A stretch of 64,000 bases of DNA from SIG710 sp045651985 (GTDB lineage: Bacteria > Bacillota > Clostridia > Oscillospirales > CAG-272), in NCBI GenBank assembly GCA_045651985.1, contig JAZRTK010000026.1:178271-242270 (forward strand), written 5' to 3'. The position numbers and the translations under genes are program-made. Below are positions 53,059 through 61,552 of the stretch, piece after piece. The notes beneath the pieces were generated by a model, which saw only the letters and a program-made list of their open reading frames with translations, did not search any database and was not told where the DNA came from. Position 1 is the first letter of the stretch. Each line of letters begins with the position of its first letter.

Positions 53059-53086
53059 AAAGCCTCCCTTGAAAAAGGGAGGCTTT
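53059..53086. terminator. Bidirectional GAAA-loop terminator
   Basis: AAAGCCTCCCTT (53059-53070), GAAA, AAGGGAGGCTTT (53075-53086), between convergent ABC transporter and M56 genes. Confidence 0.9.
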
Positions 53087-53091
53087 TTGGC

Positions 53092-55467
53092 TTAATTGTA
53101 TTCAATTTCCGTGTAATAGTGAGGTGTGAAAACGTCTCCGTCGTCAAAGGGGGGCTTCCATAAGCCCTCGTCGGTGGCGGTGTAGATCATGTTTTCGCCT
53201 TCTTGTCTGAAGCGAAGAACGTATTTTTCGTCGTGCGTCCGCAAGGTCAAAAGACCGCCCTCCCAGGTGTAATTTCCAAAGCCGATATAACTGCTTGTGG
53301 GAGTCCAATGAAAAGAGAACGTGCCGTTGTCAAAAAGCCCAAAGCCCGTCATGGTGCCGCCAACAAGATCGTATGAGCGAAAGGTCTTTACTCTTGAGGT
53401 CACGGGGGTGTCGAGTCCCTGATGACCCCAGTAGGAGGTGTGTTCGTCGCCGTCAAGGACTATATTGCCGTTGACAACACTTATTTTCATGAATTTAACG
53501 TTCTCGCCGTTGCGGCCCACGAGCACGGTCTCGCCGTTCTCGTTTTTGTCAAAGCCAAGCTCCATGTAGGACGTGGTGAATACGTTGTAATATTCGGGAT
53601 TGCCGTTTTCGGAGGCTGTGATGGTGAAAGAGAACAGACCCGAGGTGGGGCCGTAGCCGATCACGCAGTTTTCATCACGGCCGTCACCGTCAATATCAAA
53701 GGTCGAGGCGGCGATGTAGCCGTTGTACTTGGGATTTTCGATTATGGGGAAATCCTCCCAGAAAAGCTCCCTTACTCTTTTTTTGTACCCTTCATCCAAG
53801 GTGTATGCGTAGCTGGAGTGATACATTTGTGTTCCTATGATTGACACTTCGTCCTTGGTCACCGCACCGATGGCGAGATAATACGCGATGATTATTCTCA
53901 TCTCGTACAGAGTGGCGGGGTTTTGTGCCAGCTTCAAAAGCTCGTTGTTCTGATACACCCGATTGACACCCGGCATAACTCCGCAGCTGTAGACGTTGTG
54001 CGCCATCTGCCAAACGTAGACCTCAAGACCTTTTGAGGTCTCGCAGGAAAAATATTCGGGGAATTTCTTCTTTAAACTGTCAATTTTTTTGTCTGTGATC
54101 GCCTCGATCGGCGTGTCAGAGCTGCCATACCCGAACTGATCGGATTTGTGGTCCAAAATGCTCTCAAAAACAGCTTTTGCCGCTTTGGGGTCCTTTACCT
54201 TGTAAGTGAGTGTAGGCTCTGCGTCACCGTCCAGAAATACCGTCTTGAAATCCTCGTCGAAGTTGATGTAAATGCCGAACATAGCAGAGGAGGTGGGGCT
54301 AAACTCGGTCTGACGGGGTTGAAGAACGAGGGAGTGCGCGCCCTTGCGGCCGTCTCGGCTTTTGGACACCTCGCGCTTTGAAATTCTGATATCCGCCAGA
54401 TCCCGAAGCAGGTCGCGGGGAACGGTGCCGATATAAGAGTAGCCTTCGCCGTCTTCCGTTGCCGCCCACGTTCGGGAGGTGTCAACGATGGACTCTGTCA
54501 GTCCCAAGCCTTCGATGTTGCCGAGTGTAGTCGTGGCGGGGTTTGTGAGGAAGCAGACCGCCGCGGCAACGCTCAGTACAATAGCAACAATAATTATCCA
54601 AAAGGCAGGCTTTTTGTAGCTGAGAACAGATTTGATTCTGCTCTTTACCGCCACCTCGCCGAATGCCAGAGGGCAAGCGGCAATTGCTCGGCGGCTTACG
54701 CTGCAAGAAAGGAGCGCTTGGGAATAGTCGGCTTTTTGCACGCTGTCAAGAGAGGAAATGACCTTTTCGTCGCATGCAAGCTCGATGTCACGGCAGAGGA
54801 TCACATAACCCACCCACATAAGCGGATTGAACCAATGAAGGGTCAAAAGCAGAAAGCCCAGAGGCTTCCAAAGGTGGTCGCGGCGGCGAATATGCGCTTT
54901 TTCGTGGGCGATAACGTGGGCACTGTCCTGCTCGCTTAAGTTAAAGGGCAGGTAAATTTTCGGCTTAATAAGCCCGAGCACGAAAGGCGAAGAAACCCGC
55001 TCGCTCTGATAAATATTGTCGCGCAGAAGGACCGCCGTGCCGATCCTGCTCTTTACTCTTAAATAGCTGACGGCGGTGTAGATAAGCATGGCTATGATGC
55101 CAAGTATCCACAAATTTGCCGCAACGGGAACAAGTATCTGCAAAGGATTTGCGCTCGCCATGGGATCGGGAGCAAGAGAACCGACCAAAACGGGATTGAG
55201 CGCGTTGTTTATCATGGGAACGCCCGTATTCACGGTGGGCGTTCTGTCAAGCATAATGTCGGGGCTGACCGTCTCGGCACTTGGGATAAGGCTCAAAACG
55301 CTTTCGACGGTAAACGGGCAGAGCGCTCGCAATGCAACGATCCCCCAGAGCAGGACTGTTATCCACTTGGGTGCTTTTTTGAGCAGAAGCCTCAAGACCA
55401 GAACGGCTATGACTATCCAGCCCGCCGAGATGCTCATGTTTATTACGGAAAGAAAAAAATCACTCAT
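53092..55467 (-). CDS. BlaR1-like M56 family metallopeptidase/sensor
   Basis: 791-residue membrane protein. Residues 1-130 hold three hydrophobic helices (SAGWIVIAVLVLRLLL, ITVLLWGIVALRALC, LWILGIIAMLIYTAVSYL); the zinc protease core has HVIAHEKAHIRRRDHLWKP (HExxH-type His-Glu-x-x-His, about residues 184-202) and IELACDEKVI with the third ligand Glu. A further helix (about 285-307) leads to an extracellular part of about 480 residues that is not a penicillin-binding domain and that I do not recognise. By analogy with BlaR1/MecR1 it would cleave or relieve the cognate BlaI repressor upon a signal. Overlaps the BlaI gene by 8 bp. Confidence 0.88.
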   Translation of the reverse strand: MSDFFLSVINMSISAGWIVIAVLVLRLLLKKAPKWITVLLWGIVALRALCPFTVESVLSLIPSAETVSPDIMLDRTPTVNTGVPMINNALNPVLVGSLAPDPMASANPLQILVPVAANLWILGIIAMLIYTAVSYLRVKSRIGTAVLLRDNIYQSERVSSPFVLGLIKPKIYLPFNLSEQDSAHVIAHEKAHIRRRDHLWKPLGFLLLTLHWFNPLMWVGYVILCRDIELACDEKVISSLDSVQKADYSQALLSCSVSRRAIAACPLAFGEVAVKSRIKSVLSYKKPAFWIIIVAIVLSVAAAVCFLTNPATTTLGNIEGLGLTESIVDTSRTWAATEDGEGYSYIGTVPRDLLRDLADIRISKREVSKSRDGRKGAHSLVLQPRQTEFSPTSSAMFGIYINFDEDFKTVFLDGDAEPTLTYKVKDPKAAKAVFESILDHKSDQFGYGSSDTPIEAITDKKIDSLKKKFPEYFSCETSKGLEVYVWQMAHNVYSCGVMPGVNRVYQNNELLKLAQNPATLYEMRIIIAYYLAIGAVTKDEVSIIGTQMYHSSYAYTLDEGYKKRVRELFWEDFPIIENPKYNGYIAASTFDIDGDGRDENCVIGYGPTSGLFSFTITASENGNPEYYNVFTTSYMELGFDKNENGETVLVGRNGENVKFMKISVVNGNIVLDGDEHTSYWGHQGLDTPVTSRVKTFRSYDLVGGTMTGFGLFDNGTFSFHWTPTSSYIGFGNYTWEGGLLTLRTHDEKYVLRFRQEGENMIYTATDEGLWKPPFDDGDVFTPHYYTEIEYN

Positions 55468-55834
55468 TTTTGTCTCCTTTCCTGTAATCGTCTATCATTT
55501 TCTGAATGGCGTCTATTTCATTTTCGGAGAGCTTTGGGTGGCGGGTAAAGGCAGCTACGAATGCGGGCAGGGAGCCTTCAAAGGTCTTTTCCACCATTTC
55601 GTCAAGCTCCGCTGCCTGCACCTCGTCCTTTGTGACCAATGATGTCACCACGGAATTCTCGTTCTTCAAGACCCCCCGCTCAAAAAGACGCTTTATGACC
55701 GTGTAAGTGGTGGTTGGCTTCCAGCCAAGCTGCTCTCGGCAAAGCTCAACCAAAGCACTGCTCTTTACAGGCTCGTGTTCCCATAAAATAAGGCAAAATC
55801 GGTATTCGCTCTCGAAAATTTTCGGTGTGCTCAT
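55460..55834 (-). CDS. BlaI/MecI/CopY-family repressor
   Basis: 124-residue winged-helix repressor. Typical features are YRFCLILWEHEPVKSSALVE, the recognition-helix stretch LGWKPTTTYTVIKRLFERGV (about residues 36-55; BlaI-family TTV.T...RL.kKG), and a C-terminal dimer/cleavage region LSENEIDAIQKMIDDYRKG. Two identical-arm operators upstream (55849-55890) match its expected binding, so it most likely represses its own BlaI-M56 operon. Beta-lactam sensing is not implied, since the partner M56 protein lacks a PBP-like sensor. Confidence 0.93.
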   Translation of the reverse strand: MSTPKIFESEYRFCLILWEHEPVKSSALVELCREQLGWKPTTTYTVIKRLFERGVLKNENSVVTSLVTKDEVQAAELDEMVEKTFEGSLPAFVAAFTRHPKLSENEIDAIQKMIDDYRKGDKNE

Positions 55835-55848
55835 AGGGTTTCTCCTTT

Positions 55849-55864
55849 CTCTAATGCGTTAGAG
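55849..55864. promoter_or_regulatory. BlaI-type operator 1
   Basis: CTCTAA-TGCG-TTAGAG, perfect 6-bp inverted repeat, covering the start of the leader and abutting the ribosome site of the BlaI gene. Confidence 0.8.
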
Positions 55865-55874
55865 TGCATCTATA

Positions 55875-55890
55875 CTCTAACACATTAGAG
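55875..55890. promoter_or_regulatory. BlaI-type operator 2
   Basis: CTCTAA-CACA-TTAGAG, identical arms to operator 1, centre-to-centre 26 bp away, covering spacer and -10 region of the promoter (minus strand TTGACA at 55897-55902). Confidence 0.8.
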
Positions 55891-55896
55891 CGAGTT

Positions 55897-55902
55897 TGTC
55901 AA
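55897..55902 (-). promoter_or_regulatory. -35 box of the BlaI-M56 promoter
   Basis: Minus strand TTGACA. With a 17-bp spacer the -10 would be TAGAGT (55874-55879) inside operator 2, so repressor and RNA polymerase would compete directly. Confidence 0.65.
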
Positions 55903-55919
55903 GAGGTTTTTGTAAAAAA

Positions 55920-55944
55920 GCGGCAGAGATTTTTTCTCTGCCGC
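55920..55944 (-). terminator. Terminator of the PadR-DUF1700-DUF4097 operon
   Basis: GCGGCAGAGA (55920-55929) with TCTCTGCCGC (55935-55944); on the minus strand it is followed by a T run. Confidence 0.9.
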
Positions 55945-55951
55945 GTGGGGG

Positions 55952-56917
55952 TTATTTGATTGTGATTCTGATATCGCCCGTGTCGGTCTTGATATCGCAG
56001 ACACCGCCCGTGGTCGTATGGGGGATTTTTACGTTGCCCGTGTCGGTCTCTGTGAAGAAGACCTTCGGGGTTTTAAGGCTTCCCTTCACGTCACCCGTGT
56101 CGGTGACGATATAAATGCTCGCCGCGTCCGAGTGCTCAAATTCAATGTCGCCCGTGGAACGCTCTATCCGAAGAGTTCCGTACGCGGTCGCGTTTTCAAG
56201 GCTTATCTCACCCGTGCTGCCCATGGAAGTGAAGTTGTTGCAGCTCACGTTTTCAAGCTCAACGTCGCCGGTGCTGACGCGGATGGAAATATTGTCGGTG
56301 CAGACGAGGGAGGAGACCTCGATGTCGCCTGTGTCGGTGGTCAGATTAAGAGAGCCGACCTTTATTCCGACGATATCAATGTCGCCCGTGGAGCGTCTGA
56401 TCTTTGCCTCGCCCGTAACCGTTGAGCGCACGTCGACCTCGCCCGTAGACCCCCAAAGATCAATAGCAGAAAATGCGAGATCCGACGGGAGCTTTATATC
56501 GCCCGTATCCTGCTTGACTTTCAGCGCACCGTAAGCGGTTTCGGGCAGATAAACGGTTATTTTCGTTCTGCCAAAGGAGAAGAGCATGATGTGCTCGTAC
56601 CATTTTCTGTCATCCCTGATGCTTATTTTGAGAGTGTTGCCCTCAAGTCCTACCGCGTGCTTTTCCTTTGCGGACTCGTGCAGGACCACCTTGCACTCGT
56701 CGTTCTCGGATCTTACGACAATGACGTCGGCGGTGTCGGTGTCGATTGAAATATCGGTAAAATCATCACTTATATAGTGTGTGTTCAGTTCGAATTTGAT
56801 GCTGTTGAGCTTTGAAAAATCCCAGCCGCCCGCCGCCAGCGTTATGGCGAACATTATAATGCCCGTAAGAGAAAGTATTGCTGCAACGATGAGCCAAATT
56901 TTAGTTCTTTTCTTCAT
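55952..56917 (-). CDS. DUF4097-family beta-repeat membrane protein
   Basis: 321-residue protein: N-terminal membrane anchor (IWLIVAAILSLTGIIMFAITL, about residues 6-26) then a beta-helix-like domain built of repeated S/D-TGDI or STGE units about every 20 residues (for example QDTGDIKLP, RSTGDIDIV, TDTGDIEVS, VSTGDVELE, RSTGDIEFE, TDTGDVKGS). DUF4097 proteins form surface or adhesin-like beta solenoids; function unknown. It follows DUF1700 with no gap and ends the PadR cassette. Regulation by the PadR protein is the obvious model. Confidence 0.9.
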   Translation of the reverse strand: MKKRTKIWLIVAAILSLTGIIMFAITLAAGGWDFSKLNSIKFELNTHYISDDFTDISIDTDTADVIVVRSENDECKVVLHESAKEKHAVGLEGNTLKISIRDDRKWYEHIMLFSFGRTKITVYLPETAYGALKVKQDTGDIKLPSDLAFSAIDLWGSTGEVDVRSTVTGEAKIRRSTGDIDIVGIKVGSLNLTTDTGDIEVSSLVCTDNISIRVSTGDVELENVSCNNFTSMGSTGEISLENATAYGTLRIERSTGDIEFEHSDAASIYIVTDTGDVKGSLKTPKVFFTETDTGNVKIPHTTTGGVCDIKTDTGDIRITIK

Positions 56918-57523
56918 TCATTCTTCCTCCTTACGCTTAAATTTACCTATGAGCCATACGAAAAATTTCTTTGTAAGTATCACCGTCCACTTGCCCGCAA
57001 GCAGAGCTGCAAAAAAGGCGAAGATCGAAAGTCCTGCTGCAAAGATCGCTGTGGCGATCGCTGCAAGACCCCCAATGGGTGCGCCTGTGCATATCATGCC
57101 AAGGCCCGCGGCAATACCTCCCAGCACCACGCCCCAAAGTGCCACTACACAAGCCCACAGAGAGATTATCATCGCCCAGATGCCTGCGTAAACGGACACG
57201 ATAGTCGACAAAACGCCCGACGCCAGCGATATAAGCAGGGGAGCGGCTAAGATAAGAAGGACTATCTCCCAAGGACCCCAATGCAGCTTGGTCTTTTTCT
57301 TTTCTTCCTTCATTTTATTATTTATGGGCGCGAAGTCCGCCTTTATCTGCGCGGCAATATCCTGTGGGGGTCCGATGCCTTCTATAACTTCTTCCTCCGA
57401 AAGTCCATCCTCGATGCGGTCGTCTATCATCTCGGAGTAAAAGGATATGCGCTCCTCCAGGTCGGCCTGCGGCAGACCCGAAAGAGAACGGCGCAGTTCA
57501 GATAAAAATTCTGTTTTACGCAT
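56918..57523 (-). CDS. DUF1700 domain membrane protein
   Basis: 201-residue protein. A cytosolic N-terminal helical part, FLSELRRSLSGLPQADLEER and MIDDRIEDGLSEEEVIEGIG with the GxPxxIAxxI-type GPPQDIAAQI, is the DUF1700/HAAS (helical) domain. Four hydrophobic segments follow from about residue 84 (WEIVLLILAAPLLISLASGV) to 190. It ends in a basic tail KRKEEE. Overlaps PadR by 8 bp and abuts DUF4097: a classic PadR-DUF1700-DUF4097 set in Firmicutes, thought to sense envelope stress. Confidence 0.93.
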   Translation of the reverse strand: MRKTEFLSELRRSLSGLPQADLEERISFYSEMIDDRIEDGLSEEEVIEGIGPPQDIAAQIKADFAPINNKMKEEKKKTKLHWGPWEIVLLILAAPLLISLASGVLSTIVSVYAGIWAMIISLWACVVALWGVVLGGIAAGLGMICTGAPIGGLAAIATAIFAAGLSIFAFFAALLAGKWTVILTKKFFVWLIGKFKRKEEE

Positions 57524-57836
57524 CTTCTGATTCCTCCTTGCAAACGAATTTGTATATGGAAACTATCTCTTTCCATTCTTCCTTGAATTCTTTGAGACGG
57601 TCAAGCCCGGGACCTGTGATGTGGTAGTATTTGCGGAGTCTGCCTCCGTGTTCAACGGTATGTACCGTCAGCATGTTCGCCCCTTCAAGACGCTTCAAAA
57701 TGGTGTATAGGGTGGATTCCGACATTTCCATGTACGGCTTCATGTCTTTGATTATCTTGTAACCGTAGGAATCGCCGCTCTTGATCGACGCCAGAACGCA
57801 GACGTCAAGAAGCCCTCTTTTGAGTTGTATGTCCAT
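57516..57836 (-). CDS. PadR-family transcriptional regulator
   Basis: 106-residue winged-helix protein: RGLLDVCVLASIKSGDSYGY (about residues 7-26), ESTLYTILKRLEGANMLTVH (about 35-54) as the recognition helix and wing, and GPGLDRLKEFKEEWKEIV at the C-terminus. Short PadR-s2 type. It heads the operon and probably represses it through the inverted repeat at 57850-57872. Confidence 0.95.
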   Translation of the reverse strand: MDIQLKRGLLDVCVLASIKSGDSYGYKIIKDMKPYMEMSESTLYTILKRLEGANMLTVHTVEHGGRLRKYYHITGPGLDRLKEFKEEWKEIVSIYKFVCKEESEDA

Positions 57837-57849
57837 AATATACCTCCTC

Positions 57850-57889
57850 TCGTGTAATACATCATATCACGAAGTATTGCGCTTGTCAA
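57850..57889 (-). promoter_or_regulatory. Promoter and inverted-repeat operator of the PadR operon
   Basis: Minus strand TTGACA (57884-57889), 17-bp spacer, TATGAT (57861-57866). The inverted repeat TCGTG (57850-57854)/CACGA (57868-57872) encloses the -10 box, the place expected for an autorepressor. Confidence 0.7.
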
Positions 57890-57908
57890 GAGGTTTTATA
57901 AAAAATGT

Positions 57909-57944
57909 AAAAAGACCGAATTCAAAATGAACTCGGTCTTTTTT
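57909..57944 (-). terminator. Terminator of the ThrH-like gene
   Basis: AAAAAGACCGA (57909-57919) with TCGGTCTTTTT (57933-57943), a bidirectional hairpin with A and T tracts. Confidence 0.8.
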
Positions 57945-57969
57945 ATAAATGGATGATCTGTGCAGGCGG

Positions 57970-58569
57970 TCAAAGAACCTTTTTAATCGCCTCCAGAAGG
58001 TCGTCAAAGCTTTCAAATGCTCGGTACTGGGGGTAATCACGCTTTATCTGCTCGGTTGAGCGGAACAGGAAGCCTGCTTTTGAGATCTTGATCATGCCAA
58101 GATCGTTGAAGCTGTCGCCGGCGGCGATAGTTTCAAAGCCCATTGCCTGCAGGTGCGTTACGGTGGTGTGCTTTGAGTTGGGGCAGCGCATCTTGTAATC
58201 GGTGATAGTGCCGTCCTTTTCTACCACGAGCTCGTTGCAGAAAATGGTTGGCATACCCAGCTTTTCCATCAAGGGCTGCGCGAACTGTGTAAAGGTGTCG
58301 CTGATAATTATGGTCTGAGTCAGGCTGCGGAGCTTGTCGAGAAATTCCTTTGCACCGGGGAGCGGATCGATCTTTGCAATGGTGGCCTGAATGTCCGAGA
58401 GGGTCATGCCATGCTCACGCAAAACGCTCAAGCGCCACTTCATCAGCTTATCGTAATCGGGCTCGTCACGGGTGGTGCGGGACAGCTCGCTGATGCCGCT
58501 CTCGCGCGCGAAAGCGATCCAGATTTCGGGGACAAGAACTCCCTCAAGGTCTAAACAAACTATATTCAT
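57970..58569 (-). CDS. thrH: ThrH-like phosphoserine phosphatase/homoserine phosphotransferase
   Basis: 199-residue HAD-superfamily enzyme. Motif I is unusual: NIVCLDLEGVLVPEIWIAFA (Asp6 nucleophile, Glu8 in place of Asp), which is the ThrH form. Motif II is IIISDTFTQFAQPLM (about residues 90-104), motif III Lys in NSKHTTV, motif IV AAGDSFNDLGMIKIS (about 150-164). ThrH of Pseudomonas transfers phosphate between phosphoserine and homoserine. Transcribed alone from promoter TTGATT-17-TATAAT (58607-58635). Confidence 0.9.
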   Translation of the reverse strand: MNIVCLDLEGVLVPEIWIAFARESGISELSRTTRDEPDYDKLMKWRLSVLREHGMTLSDIQATIAKIDPLPGAKEFLDKLRSLTQTIIISDTFTQFAQPLMEKLGMPTIFCNELVVEKDGTITDYKMRCPNSKHTTVTHLQAMGFETIAAGDSFNDLGMIKISKAGFLFRSTEQIKRDYPQYRAFESFDDLLEAIKKVL

Positions 58570-58606
58570 AACAAATCTCCCTTATCTAGTTCTGTTTTTC
58601 GGGGGT

Positions 58607-58635
58607 ATTATATCACAACAGGACCGAAAAATCAA
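58607..58635 (-). promoter_or_regulatory. Promoter of the ThrH-like gene
   Basis: Minus strand TTGATT (58630-58635), 17-bp spacer, TATAAT (58607-58612) preceded by TGTGA. Confidence 0.75.
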
Positions 58636-58683
58636 TATGTTTTTTAACTTTACCCCCATTGATTTGCGATCCCGAATTTTTTA

Positions 58684-59526
58684 TTACGATCGACGGTTTT
58701 GTCTGTATTGCGTAGGGGTCTTTCCGATTTCCCTTTTGAACATGGCGGAAAATTTTGAACAGTTTTCAAAGCCGCACATGGTTGCCACTTCGGATATGGG
58801 GAGCGTGGTAGTCTCAAGCAGTTCGGCGGATTGGGCTATTCGGAGCGAGATCAAATATTGATGCATGGATTTGCCTGTGATCTTAACAAACAAACTGCTG
58901 AGATAGTTTGGGTGGTAGCCGAACCTGGCAGCTATTTCGGTATTGCTGATGGGCGTGTTATAACAGGACTGCAAATAATCCAGCACGTCTTTGAGCTGAG
59001 AGGTGTCGGAATATCCTGTGTCTGCCCGAAGACACGTACCCAGTATTTCCGCCAAAAGTCCGTTTGCTATCGCTCTCCACCCGACGAGCCTTTTTCTTTC
59101 CTCGTCAAAGATCATTCGAATAAGCTTTTCTGTTCGATTCATGTTTGGGAGTATGCAATAATTGCTGAACTGCGGTGCGTCCTCGAAATCCATGTGCGAG
59201 AGTATCTTTTGCGGCACGAAATCGCGGGGGCGATCTCCGGGGTTGTCCGCGTCGACGTCCGTGTGGTCTTGGGTGCAGTCAAATTTTATCATATAATATT
59301 TAACCCTTCCTTGAACGAAACGGATTTTGTACGGTACTCCCGAATTGATTATGACAAGGCTGCCCTTTCTCAGCATATGAGGTGTTTTTTGAATTTCCAA
59401 CTCACCCGAACCGTCTGCTATGTAAAACAGCCGGCTCTCGTATCCGATCATTTCTTCATAACGGGATTGACCGGTCATTCCATAGCTTATAGAGCGCATA
59501 AATGGGGCTATTTGATCAAATCTCAT
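58684..59526 (-). CDS. AraC-family transcriptional regulator
   Basis: 280-residue regulator. The N-terminal cupin-like part (YESRLFYIADGSGELEIQ, MLRKGSLVIINSGVPYKIRF) senses a small ligand, often a sugar. The C-terminal tandem helix-turn-helix carries SNTEIAARFGYHPNYLSSLF (about residues 207-226) and the signature ISEVATMCGFENCSKFSAMF with FKREIGKTPTQYRQNRRS at the end. Start at 59526 chosen for GGAGAGG 7 bp upstream. It is divergent from the secreted LRR gene and is the natural candidate to control that locus through the 208-bp gap. Confidence 0.94.
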   Translation of the reverse strand: MRFDQIAPFMRSISYGMTGQSRYEEMIGYESRLFYIADGSGELEIQKTPHMLRKGSLVIINSGVPYKIRFVQGRVKYYMIKFDCTQDHTDVDADNPGDRPRDFVPQKILSHMDFEDAPQFSNYCILPNMNRTEKLIRMIFDEERKRLVGWRAIANGLLAEILGTCLRADTGYSDTSQLKDVLDYLQSCYNTPISNTEIAARFGYHPNYLSSLFVKITGKSMHQYLISLRIAQSAELLETTTLPISEVATMCGFENCSKFSAMFKREIGKTPTQYRQNRRS

Positions 59527-59581
59527 TTTGATACCTCTCCAAATCTTTGTTTTGGTATAGTTTTTCTTTGTTTTCGTATTG

Positions 59582-59610
59582 ATTATAACATGGAATTGGT
59601 GTAAAATCAA
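59582..59610 (-). promoter_or_regulatory. Promoter of the AraC gene
   Basis: Minus strand TTGATT (59605-59610), 17-bp spacer, TATAAT (59582-59587). I could not find a convincing promoter for the divergent gene, which fits a need for an activator. Confidence 0.75.
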
Positions 59611-59734
59611 GGTGTAAATGTTTCTTTATGGGATAATTGTCTCAATTGCCCAATTTTAACTTGCGGATGAACTAGAGTGTTCCTTATCAGAATGCTTTAT
59701 TTTCACATAAAAAGACACCAAATAGGAGGAAATT

Positions 59735-61531
59735 ATGAAAAAACTTTTACAAAAGGTACTTTCGATCATTCTTGCGTTGATGATGATAGTACCCATGTTC
59801 GTGCTTCCCTCGTTTGCTGAAGAAGCTTCCGAGGAGGAAGAAGTTACGGAACTGCAGAACGCTATCATAGCCGACGGCTTCATGGTAAGAATGAAGGAAT
59901 ACACGGGTCTGAGAGCGCTTTTCACCTTCAAGAGCTACATTGATAGGCGAAACGAAAATAACGGCTATACTCTTGTTTCTTACGGTGCTATCCTTTCTTC
60001 TTACGCGACTTTCGAAAACACTTATGGCAGTGACGAAGATGCACTCTTTGCAGCGGCTAGAGCAGGTGGCGACGAGAAGGTCAAGCTCCGTGAAGTTTAC
60101 AACGAGATCCCGGGCGATGGTGGCTTGAGAGTATACACCGATATTGAGAAGAAACAGTTCTGTATCTCCATTACCGACATCGGTCCCGAAAATGCACTTT
60201 CCGACATCTACGTAGCGGGCTACGCTATCTATATGGATGCTGAGAACAATGAGGTATACACTCTCACAACATATAATATGGCTGACGGCGCAAAGGCTGT
60301 CAACCTCTATGAGATCACACTCGGTCTTACAAAGAGCGGCCTTATGAACAGCGAGTTTGCTGACGATGTCTGCTTCTGGCAGATCCTCAAGAACGGTGCG
60401 CTGAAGGTTGCTGACACAAGCGGAGCAGATTATGGCGATAATGCCGATAAGCTCGTAGACGGTGAGTTCACATATCTTGACGTAAACTGGCACGCACTCA
60501 ATGGATCAAGCGGTAGCTGGTCTGGTACTTGGTCCGGCGTAAACGAAGAAGAAAGCGGACTGGTTTGGTCCGTTCTTAAGTACACAGATGATGAATATGT
60601 CCTGGTCTATCGCAATAAGGACAAGGAGGATTTGTACACGAAAGGTGTATCTATTCCCTCTTATGGTAAGCCCGGTTCGGAATATGTTGCTCCTTGGTAT
60701 CACACCTATGGTTCTTCAAGTTTTACAAAATACAACCCTGCTCTTAGCCAGGATGACTATATGAAGATTCAAACCCTTGTCATCGACCACGGCGTTAAGG
60801 GTACATCGAGTAAGGACGCCGGCATGGCAGGTTTTAAATCGATAAAAGTCGATAATGTTAACTATGGTCTTCACACCATCGTATATCCCGATGTTGAGGG
60901 AGGATTCACTGCCTACGAATTTACGTTCGCGGAAAGTTCAATGCTGAGGAACGTTATTTGGTGCCATGCTGATGAGAACGGCGAGCCCGTTCAGCACATG
61001 TCCGAATTCCCGGTACTGCAGGAAGAATATTCTTCCCTTATAGACTTGAGAGGATTCACGAAATTAGGCTTCAGGGATACATTTGAAAATGTATGGGGCG
61101 CTAAAAATATCGTATTTAATGCAAACATGACGGCTGTCGCACGCAAACCAGCTGAAATTGGATGGGCGTACTTTACGTTCAATGGCGCATCGGGCGTTCA
61201 GAGAGTTTGGTTTGCAGGTGATGAGATGCCCGAAGCGGGAACCATGGACCTTTCCAAGCTGCCTGTTACAAAGATCGGTGAGAGAGCGTTCAATTTGGGC
61301 TCTTCTACCATAATTAATACTGTCAAGCTTCCCGACGCACTTACAACAGTGACGGGCCAAGGAACAAAATATACTTTTGGCAACAAGCTGTCCATTAACT
61401 ATGTATGTAGCGAGGCAGTACAAAATGCCATTGTTAATTTCCTTAAAACAAACAAAAGTGATAGTAGTTTGCAAAATAGCATAGCAAACATCACTGTAAA
61501 CGGAACACCCACCGCTGATTTGATTGGCTAA
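59735..61531 (+). CDS. Secreted BspA-like protein, paralogue of the C-terminal module of the esterase/LRR protein
   Basis: 598-residue exported protein. Signal peptide about 1-29 (VLSIILALMMIVPMFVLPSF then A-EE). After an acidic stretch the mature part starts with IADGFMVRMKEYTGLRALFT and remains colinear with residues about 1213-1737 of the large protein at 35599: shared blocks include DEDALFAAARA, KKQFCISITDIGPENALSDI, NLYEITLGLTKSGLMNSE, VCFWQILKNGALK, LVIDHGVKG, RNVIWCHADENGEPVQHMSE, and the end NITVNGTPTADLIG. The second half has BspA/LRR_5-like features. No catalytic domain is seen. Followed by the 37-residue peptide gene after 21 nt. Ribosome site AGGAGG. Confidence 0.85.
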   Translation: MKKLLQKVLSIILALMMIVPMFVLPSFAEEASEEEEVTELQNAIIADGFMVRMKEYTGLRALFTFKSYIDRRNENNGYTLVSYGAILSSYATFENTYGSDEDALFAAARAGGDEKVKLREVYNEIPGDGGLRVYTDIEKKQFCISITDIGPENALSDIYVAGYAIYMDAENNEVYTLTTYNMADGAKAVNLYEITLGLTKSGLMNSEFADDVCFWQILKNGALKVADTSGADYGDNADKLVDGEFTYLDVNWHALNGSSGSWSGTWSGVNEEESGLVWSVLKYTDDEYVLVYRNKDKEDLYTKGVSIPSYGKPGSEYVAPWYHTYGSSSFTKYNPALSQDDYMKIQTLVIDHGVKGTSSKDAGMAGFKSIKVDNVNYGLHTIVYPDVEGGFTAYEFTFAESSMLRNVIWCHADENGEPVQHMSEFPVLQEEYSSLIDLRGFTKLGFRDTFENVWGAKNIVFNANMTAVARKPAEIGWAYFTFNGASGVQRVWFAGDEMPEAGTMDLSKLPVTKIGERAFNLGSSTIINTVKLPDALTTVTGQGTKYTFGNKLSINYVCSEAVQNAIVNFLKTNKSDSSLQNSIANITVNGTPTADLIG

Positions 61532-61552
61532 GCGGAAGGAGGAAAATATTAA

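Noticed and set aside
53092..55834. Beta-lactam resistance (blaR1-blaI) operon
   Set aside because: No beta-lactamase or PBP gene nearby, and the M56 protein's extracellular part is not a penicillin-binding domain.
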